This document shows, piece by piece, positions 1-10,896 of a stretch of 64,000 bases of DNA. The stretch spans positions 992,001 through 1,056,000 of the forward strand of contig CM073198.1 in the NCBI GenBank assembly GCA_037042915.1, written 5' to 3'. The stretch's first letter is position 1. The number at the start of each line of letters is the position of its first letter. This DNA is from Auricularia sp. M13 (Eukaryota; Basidiomycota; Agaricomycetes; Auriculariales; Auriculariaceae). The notes under the pieces were generated by a model. That model did no database searches. It was not told where the DNA came from and was given only the letters and a program-made list of their open reading frames with translations. The translations under genes were made by a program, and so were the position numbers.

Positions 1-3000
1 TTCTCTGCTGCACTCGTCTGGACTCATTCAGACGTATCGATTTATTCCTTCAGGCATCCGCTTTGGTTTCTCTCTGGGCATTTCTCCCATTCATCGTACC
101 TTCACACCACCTAATAGTGCAACTATTGCTGCTCATGCTGCACACTTTGAGGCCATTGTTGCCAAGGAGTTTGAGCGTGGCCGCTACCTCGGCCCATACA
201 CGATGGCCGAGGTCGAAGCTCTCATTGGCCCATTTCAATCGTCCCCTCTCTCACTTGTACCAAAACCTCATAAGCCTGAGGCACTCAGGCTCGTTCAGAA
301 TCTATCCTTCCCCTACTCCCCTCAGGATGGTATCTCCTCAATCAACTCCTCCATTGACTCAACTCTTTTTCCTTGTACTTGGGGCTCTTTCTCTGTCATC
401 TCACTCATCATCTCCATGCTCCCGCCGGGCTCACAGGCAGCCTGCCGCGATATTAGCGACGCGTTCCGCACCATTCCCCTGCACCCTTCACAGTGGAATG
501 GGTGTGTGTTGCGCCTGTCCAACGAGCAGGATCTTTATGCCGTGGACACTTGCGCAATGTTTGGCTCGAGTTCATGCCCAGGAGTACACGGCCATGTTGC
601 AGACGCTGGAGCGGATCTCATGCGCTGGACTGGTATCGGCCCGCTTGCAAAATGGGTCGATGACCACTGCTTCTTCCGTATCCTCCGCATACACCTGGAC
701 GAGTTCAATGCTCGGCGCCGCTCAGCGCGTGCGCGGATTTCTGGCCAACAGCACGTGCGAGGCCGCATCTGGTTCGCAGGAGGTACACTCCCTGACGATA
801 CGGTGGAAGAGTTTGTCGAGGATTTTACCTTTCCCATCGTTGATCTCTCGTCTGCCTCGCCGCGTTCGGAGGAGGACGCTCGCTACACGTACTGTTTTTC
901 AGACATCGACGCCTTCTCACAGCGCGTGGGGTATGTCTGGAATGCAGAGAAGGACCTCCCTTTCGCTGCCTCAACAGTCTATGCGGGTTTCGAATGGGAT
1001 CTCGACGCCCGCAGGGTTGCACTCCCGACCGCAAAACGCGAGAAGTATCTTTCGGCTCTCGCCCAATTCTGCTGTTCGCGGCGTCATGTCCTCAGCGAGG
1101 TTGAGAAGCTCTATGGGAAGCTGCTGCACGCCTGCTCAGTCATCCCTGTGGGACGCGCTTACCTCACACACTTGGAGGGCTTCCTTTCCCTCGCACACCA
1201 TAGTCCTCATGTACCACGCACGCCGCACCGCGACACACCCGAGGACCTCGAGTGGTGGAGACGACGCTTGTCAGACCCCGCAAAGTGCCAACGATCCATC
1301 CCTGTGCCCGTCGCTGTCCGCGACCTCAATGCTTTCTCAGATGCCAGCTCTGGCTTTGGTGTCGCCATCGTCATCGGCGGCTACTGGCGGGCATGGCGCC
1401 TCGTTGGTGCCTGGAAGACCCAGGGTCGAGACATTCAATGGGCAGAGGCTGTTGGCTTCGAGCTCCTCATCCGCGCTGTCACGGCTGCTTGTCCCGAGCG
1501 CTGCAGTTTCAAAGCCTTCGGCGATAATCAAGCAGTCGTTGAGGGATGGCACAAGTTCTCAAGCCACAACACTGCCGTCAATCGCGTGTTCCGCCGACTA
1601 CATGAACATCTTGATGAGACACAGTTCTCAGTCTATTCGAGGTCAGTATGCGCTGCGCTCGGCACGTGTTGCTTACCTTGCTTTCCTTAGATACGTCGAA
1701 GGTGTCTCAAATCCAGCTGACGCCCCGTCCCGTGGCCGATACCCACCGCGCTCCCGCCTACTCCCTCCCATTGAACTCCCCGCCGACCTCAGACCCTTCC
1801 TCGCGGACACAGACACCACGGACTGCTGCACTGTTCCCAGTGGTGCAGATGGGCGCAAGTCATTTGACCCTGTCGAGCTCAAACGGCGCGCCGAGTTCAA
1901 CATCGCGCCTGAACGCACCGCTGACGCCTGGCTCAATGATGAGCGCTTCTGGCAGCCATTCCACCCTGCGGACGGCTGAGATACCGGTACGATTTGCACC
2001 CTACCCTCCCAGCCGACCGCGCCCGTATAGACCGAGTCTCACACCGCTGCCATCATCTCTCCGTCCGCACTGTACTGCACGGGAGCGACTTCTGGTGTGG
2101 AAACCGGCAGCTATGCCTGTGTTCCCCCACGAATCGTCCGCAGACCGCAAGCGCATTCTCGATCTCCTCGCGTTGGGCTTCAGCGACAACACATTGCAGA
2201 CCTATGGCTCTGGACTGCTGATATACCATGTCTTCTGCGACGGTCGGGCTATTGCAGACTCACAGCGTGCTCCTGCGTCACGAGCGCTGATCTCGCTGTT
2301 CATATCTACCCTGGCCGGCGTCTACTCTGCGTCAGCTATAGGCAACTATGTATCAGGCTTGCGCGCATGGCATACAATCAACCGTCTTGACTGGCAAGCT
2401 GACGACAAGGAGGTCGAGCTGCTGATCCGAGGTGCTACAGCGGCAGCCCCTCCCACGCGTGCACCCCGTCCTCCATTCACCGTTGATCTTCTCAGTACCG
2501 TCCTGCAGCACCTCGACATGTCCAAGGCCCTTGATGTCGCAGTGGCCGCGGCACTGACATCATGCTTCTGGGGGACAGCCCGCTTGGGCGAGATTGTCGT
2601 GCCAAATGCAAAGATCGTCTTCCGCCCGTCGGAACGCCTGACTCGCGACAATGTCTCACAGCGCGTCGACCAATATGGCAACTCCGTCACGGTCCTGCAC
2701 CACCCCAGTACGAAATGTGCACGCATCCATGGCGAAGATATTTATTTTGCGCCGCAACCAGGTACTGCTGTCGGATATGCTTTGCCCGAGGCGGCTCTAA
2801 CTCATCCTCCAGGTCTGGTAGACCCATGTGCTGCCCTCGAGCGGCAATTAACATTCAACAACCCTCCTTCTGGCTCGCACCTCTTCGCTTACAAGGCGTC
2901 AAAGAACAAGATGCTGCCGCTGACAAGAGAGAAGTTCTTATCCCGCATAAGGAAGGCAGGTGCCGCTGCTGGCGTCACCATTCCACCGTCGCACAGCATT

Positions 3001-3256
3001 CGCATTGGCTCCACAACCGAGTACCTGCTGCGCGGGATGCCGTTCGACGTGATGCGCGCAAAGGGACGTTGGGCCAGCGATGCGTTCCTCAAGTACCTCC
3101 GAAAACATGCTGAGATCATGGCACCGTACATCCAAGCCAACTCGGCTGCGCTTGCAGAGTTCACAAGGCTTGCAATGCCTCCAGTTCGATAGTGCGTCGC
3201 CCGCTCCTTGTCTTTTGGGGCTCTCGCTCGCTCGATGCGTCGCGTTGCTCCTTCGG

Positions 3257-3378
3257 TTGGGGAATCTTCGCTCACTTTGTGTGTTCCTCCCAGATAGACC
3301 TTTGCGGGCGAGCCGGAAAACCGCTCAGCGGTTTTCTCCCACACTCACTGTCGGAGCGATGAGAACGGCCAACGCAGA
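3257..3378 (+). repeat. Terminal direct repeat, first copy (retrotransposon)
   Basis: This stretch of about 122 bases recurs at 3636-3757 with one substitution and one extra G in the shared part. It starts just after the recombinase coding region. It contains a perfect hairpin at 3316-3336 (GAAAACCGC, loop TCA, GCGGTTTTC). In a Ngaro layout this would be B1, with the intervening 3379-3635 as A2; A1 would lie left of the window. Confidence 0.8.
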
Positions 3379-3635
3379 GGCGGGTCTGCAAAGGAATGAG
3401 GGACGAATGTAGTTGCAGAACTAGGTCTGCGTTAGAGTGATAATCTAGCGCCGTTCTTCTCTCATTGCGACCGCCACCTCCGTGACTGTCAGAAGCATCT
3501 TCTCGTGACCTGACAGCTCCGTTTGTCTCAAGAATCTTCAAGTTTCTGCCCACCCTCCACACCCTTTTGATTGGTAGAATTTTGGCTACACAGTTGACCG
3601 TTCATTGCTCAACGGGTTCCGATGCAAGTTCTATT

Positions 3636-3757
3636 TGGGGGAATCTTCGCTCACTTTGTGTGTTACTCCCAGATAGACCTTTGCGGGCGAGCCGGAAAAC
3701 CGCTCAGCGGTTTTCTCCCACACTCACTGTCGGAGCGATGAGAACGGCCAACGCAGA
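3636..3757 (+). repeat. Terminal direct repeat, second copy (retrotransposon)
   Basis: This is the second copy of the 122-base repeat, 379 bases from the first, with the same hairpin at 3695-3715. It would be B2, the right end of the element, if the Ngaro split-repeat reading is right. Confidence 0.8.
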
Positions 3758-4050
3758 AGGTGGGCAAGCTCTATTTCTGCATTGTGTACAGTAGATTAAG
3801 TATATGGACTCATTCTACATCCATAATATTAATGTTGTAATAACTAGACTACGCCGCCGGAAAACCGCATTGCAATGACTTACATGAGCTCATGCAGCGC
3901 TTTGGAGGCCCGTCCGCGCTAAAATACTGTGCCAATTGCCGCAATGCCGCAAGTCCGAGGTAGACTCAGACTCATCATTGCAGACACACAGTAATGCATC
4001 TGCCAGGAGCCTCCTTGCAAGTCAGTATATCGCTTCAAACGCGTTAGGCG
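3758..4050. other. Intergenic, no gene seen
   Basis: AT-richer spacer between the right end of the retrotransposon and the 3' end of the F-box gene. I see no coding frame, repeat or RNA gene in it. Confidence 0.5.
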
Positions 4051-5425
4051 TCAGATATCGGATATATCAGCCCATGGCGCGCGCGTCTGACGCCAATGCG
4101 GCAGGTAATCGGCCACGATCTCGCATGCAGCTTCCCAGTCGACGGAAGGCGGCCACACGCGCCGCTGAGATGGCGTGTCGCCGATGAAGCGGACGAGTAC
4201 GAGCGCGGGACACCGCTCTCGAAGGCGTTCGAAGTCGCCTGCCGTCAAGGCATCGATATCCTCGGCGTGTCGGAGGGTGAGCACAGCCAGGTTGGGAGGA
4301 ACGTCGCAGGCGGGCATTTCGAGGAAGGTCTGGACCCAGTCAGTCGCCTGTAAGTAATTCAGTCCAACGGAAGTGCTGTCAGAGATATTCTGGGAATGTT
4401 ACCTTCATATGAATACACGTATCAAAGTGATTAAGACCGCGGTACTCCCGCATCGCCCCGGTATGCAGCTCAAACGCTGGGTTGGCCAAGGCCAGCGTCA
4501 AAGCCAATACGTTCTCCGTTGCCCATTTGCAGAGGACCTCCGCAGTACGGTCCCGGTAGGTCATCACATTGGAGAACTGCAGGCTCGGAAAACAGTGATA
4601 CCGCGCGAGTGCCTCGGCAGACTCCTGCGCGCCGTTGGCGATGTTGAAATGCAGGTGCTGCAGCCCGGGCCAGCACTCGGTGATGTCGCGCACACGGGGG
4701 TGCGAGATATATAGGCTCTTCAGCGCGGGGAACGCCCTAGCGAAGCGGTCCGTGACGAACATCAGGCCTCCGAGCGCAGTGAGGGTGTGCACGGCGGGGA
4801 AGACGACTCGCTTCGTCCGTACGAGGCCGGCCAGCAGCTCGGCCAACCCGTCGACGCGTAGGTATCGCAGGTTTGCTGCCTGCGCACGGATTAGACGTCG
4901 CAGCCGTACCCATTCGCCGCTGTGCCGAGGAACAGTGAATGATAGACACATCAAGGGGCCGCGACGGGCGAGCGCCTCCAGGTGGACGGCAAAAATCCCC
5001 GGCAGATGGACAATCCCCGGCAGATGGACATTACACAGGCGGCGGCAGTGCGCCAGCCGAGGAATAATAGACGCAATATCGCCCATGCCGATATTATGCA
5101 AGGAGAGGGTCTCAAGGTTCACCATGCCCTTGAGAGTGCTCGCGAGCAGCGCCTTGTAATAGTCACGCCAGGAGCCTTTAACACGAGGTGGGGAGCTTTG
5201 TGAGCGTGAAATCTCCTCGCAGAAGCAAGTGATGAGCTCGGAGAGCCAGACGTCCCTGGTGAGAGCACCGTGTAAGACCTCGAAAGCGTGCCATGTGCGG
5301 ATTCGCACGGTCTTGTACAGCCGCCTCGCAGCGATTAAGCGGGAGGATTTCGATACACAGCAGAGTCTGACGAGCGACGACGTAGTGGCATATTGTGAGA
5401 TGAGATGTAGAACGTCGTCGTTCAT
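4051..5425 (-). CDS. F-box protein with leucine-rich-like C-terminal region
   Basis: Model: exons 5425-4403 and 4347-4051, about 439 residues. The 55-base intron (4348-4402) has donor GTAACA and acceptor CAG and joins the frames exactly. The start at 5425 is the first ATG (context CCAACATGA); an upstream open stretch begins only with TTG. Residues 1-40 (MNDDVLHLISQYA...LCCVSKSSRLIAARRLYKTV) match the F-box of mushroom proteins that recruit substrates to SCF ubiquitin ligases. The rest has irregular LxxLxL patterns such as LAVLTLRHAED. The C-terminus ends VDWEAACEIVADYLPHW...WADISDI, which recurs in the relic at 35.8-36.4 kb. F-box families are greatly expanded in Agaricomycetes and substrates are unknown. 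Domain class fairly sure, function unknown. Confidence 0.8.
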
Positions 5426-5789
5426 GTTGGCGGTGTTCAACAGCGTGAGCGGGAGAAGGCAAGAAGCGGGATGATCCGTCGGGAGCAAACCCTATGCTTC
5501 CATGTGTACAGTCACAGTGTACTATGTGCAACGCCTTGACAACCTGCCGGCTCCTCGAGACGGTGAACGCAATTGAACACCATGGACCGCATGTCCAATC
5601 TCGATCGCAAACTCGTTCAAACTTGCAGTACATACGAGTCTTTTCTTCGGAACACAGATTTTTCATTCGTGTCGATTAAAGCAAGACATGCACCGAGCGA
5701 CAGCCGGGTTGATACTTGGTACGACCTCCAGCTCTGCGCATAAAGCTGGTGGTAACTCATAGACATTGCTCAGCCTCGATATTAGCGGT
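5426..5789. other. Spacer, probable F-box promoter
   Basis: It lies directly upstream of the minus-strand F-box start. I see no clear TATA box and no coding frame that resembles a known protein. Confidence 0.4.
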
Positions 5790-6700
5790 GCCCGTTCTGC
5801 CTGTGCTTTCGCCGTCGCTCGGACTAGCTTTTAGTCGGGCGCCAACGGATGCAGTGCGTTCTGTACGCTCATCCAATCAATGTGTACATTCCTGCTTAAA
5901 CTGGTTATCAGTTCAATGAACTGACGCGTTCAAAGTTCGTGTCTTTTGTCGACCCTTGCAGCCCGGCGTTCTAGCCATGATGCTCCGAATACTACTTCCG
6001 TCCCAAACACCAAAGTTGCCGACTACTTTCTGAAAATCAAACACGATATTGGGACTGCGCGCCTACGGCTGCTTGTCCGGTACAGCAACACGACGTCCAC
6101 CCGCTCCGCCAACTGCTTGCATCGAACCAGCACGTCTGCGAAGACTGCCCGCGACTCCATAAACACGCTATCAAACCCGCAGCAATGATCCAATTGACGT
6201 CCTCATCACCGCGCTCTCCTATATCGTTGCAACCGGGCTGACTGTCGGCGTGCCTCTCCTCAGACAGTCTGATGCCGTGGACAAGCACAGCGTCTTCCTT
6301 GAGTATGCCGCCGAGAGTCTGCGTCCCACGCGCAGCAGACGGGACACCGCGATGCGCGATACGGCCGCATTTCACCATCTTCATCATCGGACTCGACCCG
6401 TACGCGCGCATAGACGACATAGCGCGCTTCCTCGCCGGCTACGAAAACGTCCTTCTTGCCGTGCTCGAGCGCCTCGACATCGCGTGGCCTAGCCCGCACG
6501 GTCCTACTGCCCACGCGTTGTGCAGCAGATCCGTGCGCGAGCTGCTGTGCGCGCTGCGCACCCAACTCTGTCGGCCACGCAACTGCCGCGGAACGTCCTG
6601 CGCCCACATCCATCGTTACGCACGCTCGCGCGAAGCCGCCATTCTTTTCGAGCTTCTCTCGTCCGGCTGCTGCTGCTCTGGCATAGGCCCCAAGTGATTC
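5790..6700 (+). pseudogene. Decayed MYND-family relic
   Basis: Three plus-strand pieces match the family in order but in different frames. Near 5791 RCPFCLCF resembles the N-terminal CCPYCF box. At about 6085-6270 the pieces LRQLLASNQHVCEDCPRLH and NDPIDVLITALSYIVATGLT match paralogue segments such as LRTRLRQNQ and DPFDLFINALFF. At 6380-6690 GLDPYARIDDIARFLAGYENVLLAVLERLD matches the GxExxFLxALER region, followed by an ALRTQLCRP segment. The WPxxxxxLFP box and the C-terminal MYND finger are missing, so there are internal and 3' deletions plus several frameshifts. This is an old, non-functional copy oriented like its neighbour at 7.4 kb. Confidence 0.7.
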
Positions 6701-7320
6701 CATTGGTTTGTGAAGGCCCGTTGCCTTCGCATTAGCTTACGACCATGGTGCAGTCGGTGCTCATTTTCGCCATATTTTTATTGTTTCCCTTCAGATCTAG
6801 CTGCTCGACCCATTGTCCTTTCCCGAATGGGAAACTCTTGTTAGCATCGCTGACTGGCTGAGGGAGAAGTGTGGTGCTAAAACGTAAGTCAGGGCCAACT
6901 TTCTGCCATTCACGTTCAGAACAAAGACCCACTGGTGCAGCGATAGGATCGATATCGGTGGGAGCATCGTAATCACAGCAGAAAGTGTACGCCAAGGCGG
7001 ATTTGTCATCATAACGTGGTGCAGAACTGTGCGATCCTGTGTGCCGCGTGTGCACGATCCCACTACACGACCGCGCGAGGCCTCATCGGTCTGCCTCCTC
7101 TCATGAACCTCTACGATGCTTTTTCATATCATCCACTCCAGCAGAACTCGCGTACGTGCGCGTGCCCGCTATCTCGCCCAGCCTCGATCCAGGGACGGCG
7201 CCAATTTGTGCACCACGATTTGCATGCGGCGTGGTTCTGACAGGTCACGGGTCGCTGAGTCAAGATCTTCCGAAACAATAAACACACCACTTTGGAATCG
7301 TGGTGGAAGCGCGGCTCGGC

Positions 7321-7329
7321 TATAAAAGG
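7321..7329 (+). promoter_or_regulatory. TATA box of the 7.4 kb MYND gene
   Basis: TATAAAAGG lies 68 bases before the ATG at 7389, a normal distance for a fungal TATA promoter. Confidence 0.65.
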
Positions 7330-7388
7330 CTCGCACGAGGAGAGCTGCTCAACTCGACCCAAGCTTCTGCCTCTCCCTAGCGCCCGAG

Positions 7389-8813
7389 ATGTTCAAGAGC
7401 GGCAAGTCGAAGAAGTCTCCCTCATGCGACTGCCCTCCCGGAAGGCATGGTGTGTACCTCGTTGACTGCCTGCACCGCACGTTGCGCTGACTTTCTCGTT
7501 CAAACGCAGCGCTTTCCTTTACCCAGATTATGGGAGGCGTTGACAATCTCCTGCGCGAGGTGGACGATCCCGGAAACCCACGCTGCTGCGCGGCTTGCCT
7601 GGAGCAGTGGGTCACTGACTTCGGGAATTGCGAGACCGCGGTAGACGAGGTCAAAAAGGGCAAGCATCAGTTCTTTGCGGCCGCCTTGGCCGTCCTCTAT
7701 GCGCTCCATGGACGGCCCATTCGTCCCGTACGCGAGCAGCTCGCCGTCATCGAAACATCCTGTCCCAACCGCATACGCCACGGCCGCCACATCGTGCCTG
7801 GCGTCGTTGTCTACGAACGATTTATCCAGTACATTTTGCTCTGCGTCTGCTCGGGGCTCGTGCTTGGTTCGCGTCTTCTAGACGATTACCCATACTTCAG
7901 CAAGAAGGCGCACTGGCCGACGTCGATCGAGCAGCTTTTCCCCTTCGGATTCGAGCGCGGCGTCGACGTAATGGTCTACTGGTGCTGTGCGGGCTCCCCC
8001 GAGGAGGCTTTCCTACTGCTCGCCAAATGCACGTCTGCCGCACTCGACTCCATCGTGCCGCTCATTACAACCGACCCGCAGCGCGTCCGTCTGCTCTGGG
8101 CGATGATGCACCGATTCTCCACGATTCCCGTCGACTGGCCGCCTGCCATCCCTCTGCCGTTCCCCAGGCCCGATGGAATCCGCTTCCTTTACAATCAGAA
8201 CGGGAAACCCGGCCTCGTGAACAATATGCTGAGCATCATCCAATCCGTCTCGTCCACGCGCTCCGACGTTCTGGACCGCTTCGTATCGGGATTGGAGCGC
8301 CCCCTGCTCGCCTCGATCGAGATGATCCCCCCTCGCAGACCGGGCGAGCCTCCCGTGCACATGGACCTGCCGTCCTTTGCTGCCTACCTGCGCGCGCGCA
8401 TCGGCCAGGCCTCCCTTCCGCCCGACACACGCTCAACTGTGCAGCTGGTATACGAATACGTGCAGGCAAACGAGACCCGCGGCAAGAAGTGCTGTTCGAA
8501 CCCTGCGTGCCGCGCCAGGCAGCTCGCAGCAGGCGTCGAGCGCCTCTTTCCGCTGTGCAGCCGCTGCACATTCGTGCAATACTGCGACCGCCAGTGCCAG
8601 CGCACGGACTGGGCGAGCCACAGGCTCGTCTGTGCCAGTCTTATGAAATTGGAACACAACCTCGGCAACCATGACGGCAGCGAGAAGGCTCTCAGGCAGG
8701 CGTGGGAGGCATGCGACTTCGACCCGATGGATGTTGGTCGCATCCGTAGCTGGGTGCTTGGAAGCGGAATGGTGCCCGCTGCTTCCATTGGCTCAGGTTA
8801 TCGCCATGGTTAG
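7389..8813 (+). CDS. MYND zinc-finger family protein (7.4 kb copy)
   Basis: Model: exons 7389-7449 and 7510-8813, 454 residues. The 60-base intron starts GTGTGT, ends CAG and is phase 1, at the same place as in other copies. The short first exon ends CDCPPGRH, similar to CKCGNGSH in the 33.8 kb copy, which supports this start. Domains: the NPRCCAACL box about residue 35-45, KKAHWPTSIEQLFPFG about 155, and a MYND finger about 346-395 (CCSNPAC...LCSRC...YCDRQCQRTDW...HRLVC). MYND fingers bind two zinc ions and usually mediate protein contacts. The catalytic SET domain found in some MYND proteins is absent. No membrane segment or signal peptide is evident. Function unknown. Confidence 0.88.
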
Positions 8814-9088
8814 GCCATTTTTCCTTTCGTTCTCACGTGCTTCGCACTCCGTAAAATCAACTATGTCTCAACGGCTCCTTCAATACACGCAAATTGTTCT
8901 GGGTTTGATTCGGAAATACCAGAGGCAGCGAACGCGTCTGCGACAGCGCCGGGCACAAATACAGCGCAGTGTACAATCATTGGAACAGTTATCTAGAGAT
9001 TGGGGAGGGGAGATTCGCGCACCACAACCTCACGCGACATCCCCGTGAACTGTGACGCCTGAGTTGTATCAAGCCGAGATGAGAAAAG
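8814..9088. other. Spacer between convergent MYND copies
   Basis: Short gap between the 3' ends of the 7.4 kb gene (plus) and the 9.1 kb relic (minus). I see no separate gene. Confidence 0.5.
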
Positions 9089-9850
9089 CTACATGCGACT
9101 CACCATGCGCCACACGCCGATCTTGAATTCCGTGGGGAGGAGGTTGTCCATCAAGGCCCATTTCGCGAGATACATCGTCTGCTCCTCCGTCAAATACGTC
9201 CCGGCGCAATAAGCCTGCGTGAAGTCCTCCTTGGACATTGCGTGATCCCCGCGCAGAAGTCCAGCCGCAAACAGCTTACAGAGCGCCGGGCAGATGATCT
9301 TGTGTGGCGCGTCGTAGCTGCCCACCTTCCAATCGCGTTCCTGGCAGTCGCCACTGCAGTAGTGCAGGAATTTGCACTTGCCGCACTTCTGGCTTTGCCG
9401 CTCTCGCCGCCGCTGACGCGGATTTCGCATCCTGGACCCGAGCAGATGCGCGAGTTGCGGCGTAAATCGATGTAGATATAGACCGCGTCGCCCAATGTGA
9501 GGCCTCGGTGGTGGTGCGGTGCATGGAGGGCGTACGCCTGTACTGCTCAATGAGCGGATGGATCGGGCGGAGGTCTCCCATCGAGCAAAGCGCGGAGGCC
9601 GCGGCGACAAGCGTGCGCCTGTGTGTTTCGTCCCTGAAGCTAGGGTTTGCGGCGACAGAGAGCATGGCGTCGTGCAGCACGCGTTCGTAACTGCGGGCAA
9701 AATTGTTGAAGTCATTGAGGTGGCCATCTAGGCCTCCCTCAAAGATGCTTATCCCAGAGAAGAACAGGCACTTGGGGCAGAAGCCTGGCAGAAGCCTGGC
9801 GCCGCCGTATTTTGCAGCTGGGCTGTGAAGGTCTCTGCAGCGGCGACCAT
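9089..9850 (-). pseudogene. MYND-family relic, internally deleted and frameshifted
   Basis: Read from right to left, an N-terminal GFCPKCLFF box (about 9770) runs almost directly into GGLDGHLNDFNNFARSYERVLHDA, so about 200 residues of the middle region are missing, including the WPxxxxxLFP box. After EQYRRTPSMHR the frame shifts once, to read SRICSGPGC, and shifts again before CGKCKFLHYCSGDCQERDW, the MYND finger. The C-terminal helix LAKWALMDNLLPTEF is intact. Its closest relative in the window is the relic at 22.3 kb, which shares the LHDxMxxxAANP segment and also shows frame changes around SGPGC. Both belong to a subfamily with no intact member here. Confidence 0.75.
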
Positions 9851-10478
9851 GTCTAGTTTTATTGTTCTGCCGCTCTGCGACGTCCTCCAGCAGATGCGGA
9901 GACACTGTGCATTCTCGGGAGTATGCCTGCAGACATTGAAGCGGTCTACGAGCTGCCGCGATGAGCTGAAATCGTGGAAAGAGATGAATAAAGGCGAACA
10001 TGGTCTGTACTTACTTCTATGCCAGCTCGCGTGAGTGACTCAGGACTATATAGCGCGATGTAAGCACACAACAAAGATGCGCCAGTGCTGATGGTGATTC
10101 GACAGTGATTTGACGAGGTCAAGCCGGGTTGCGGAGCTCGAAAGTAGCGTGTCGCCTTTCCTCCTGGTACTTGACCCAAGAATGCGTTGCATCCGTCAGA
10201 GCCACGACGCTTCACTGTGAATACCTCACTGGCCCTCATGCTTAGGGCGCAGTATTGTGGCTTACGCTTTCTGCCAGTCACCGGCTCTTTATTGACGTCC
10301 ACCCAACCTCCAACCCTGCTCCCGCGTGATGCGCTCCCTACCGCTGGAACGGAGAAATCTCAGAAATTTGGCGCTATTCTCCCAATTCAGGTGGGTATTT
10401 GAATATCGTGCACCTACACCAGCGACGAACGCAGTGCTTGCCGCAACCCGTTTGCGACGGCCCAGGCACGAAGACAAG
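9851..10478. other. Spacer, no gene seen
   Basis: Region upstream of the 9.1 kb relic. The six frames hold only short open stretches without recognisable similarity. Confidence 0.4.
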
Positions 10479-10896
10479 CGCCATCTATCCACGGCAAAAG
10501 GGCACCGATATTACTTGACGACGTGATGACACTCCACTCTTTTGGGCGACAGATCTTTGAACCTACTGTTCTCACGCCATCTGTTGCCTGTTGGTTCTCG
10601 CTGTCCGTCCCCGCTATTGCCTGTAGTGTGGACACATATCTGGACTTCAAGTAGACCAATCGCACGGTATACCGCACTCTGTGTGACCTATTGCAGCAGC
10701 AGCAATGTCAAGTGCACGGCATGCTGCTTTATTACATCACGAGTCGAGCCTTCAGGAGCCGCGGATATCTGTCAACTCCTTAGCCCGGTCGCTCAATCCC
10801 CACAAGCGCTTGCACGTGGTGCGTGTTCGCTGCGCAAACATACATAACAGCGCACACAGCTTGTGTTCTCCCACTCGACCTTCATCACCCACAGCC
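10479..10896 (+). promoter_or_regulatory. Promoter block shared with the 18.6 kb MYND gene
   Basis: The segment from GCGCCATCTATCCACGGC (10478 on) to the start codon recurs, inverted, at 19986-20411. Best-kept parts are GACGACGTGATG, GCCGCGGATATCTG and a CACGTGGTGCGTGTTCGCTG segment (near 10815) followed by CAAACATACATAA, a possible core promoter. The CACGTG E-box is unchanged in both copies and could bind a bHLH factor. Confidence 0.6.

Larger units (their letters stand above)
1..3757 (+). mobile_element. DIRS-order (Ngaro-like) tyrosine-recombinase retrotransposon, 5' end outside the window
   Basis: Reverse transcriptase similarity covers roughly 200-1000 with the catalytic box in the form WVDD near 650. 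An RNase H-like domain follows at about 1300-1700. A tyrosine recombinase occupies about 2100-3190 and shows the family residues in order: TARLGE (first Arg), HSIR, a GRW segment and a late KYLR tyrosine. RT plus RNase H plus tyrosine recombinase, with no DDE integrase, defines the DIRS order. The closely spaced terminal direct repeats fit the split repeats of the Ngaro/PAT group, known from other basidiomycetes. Coding pieces lie in more than one frame, so the copy looks broken in about one or two places or relies on read-through known in this order. The near-identical terminal repeats suggest a young copy. No recognisable gag part is seen in the window. Confidence 0.85.
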
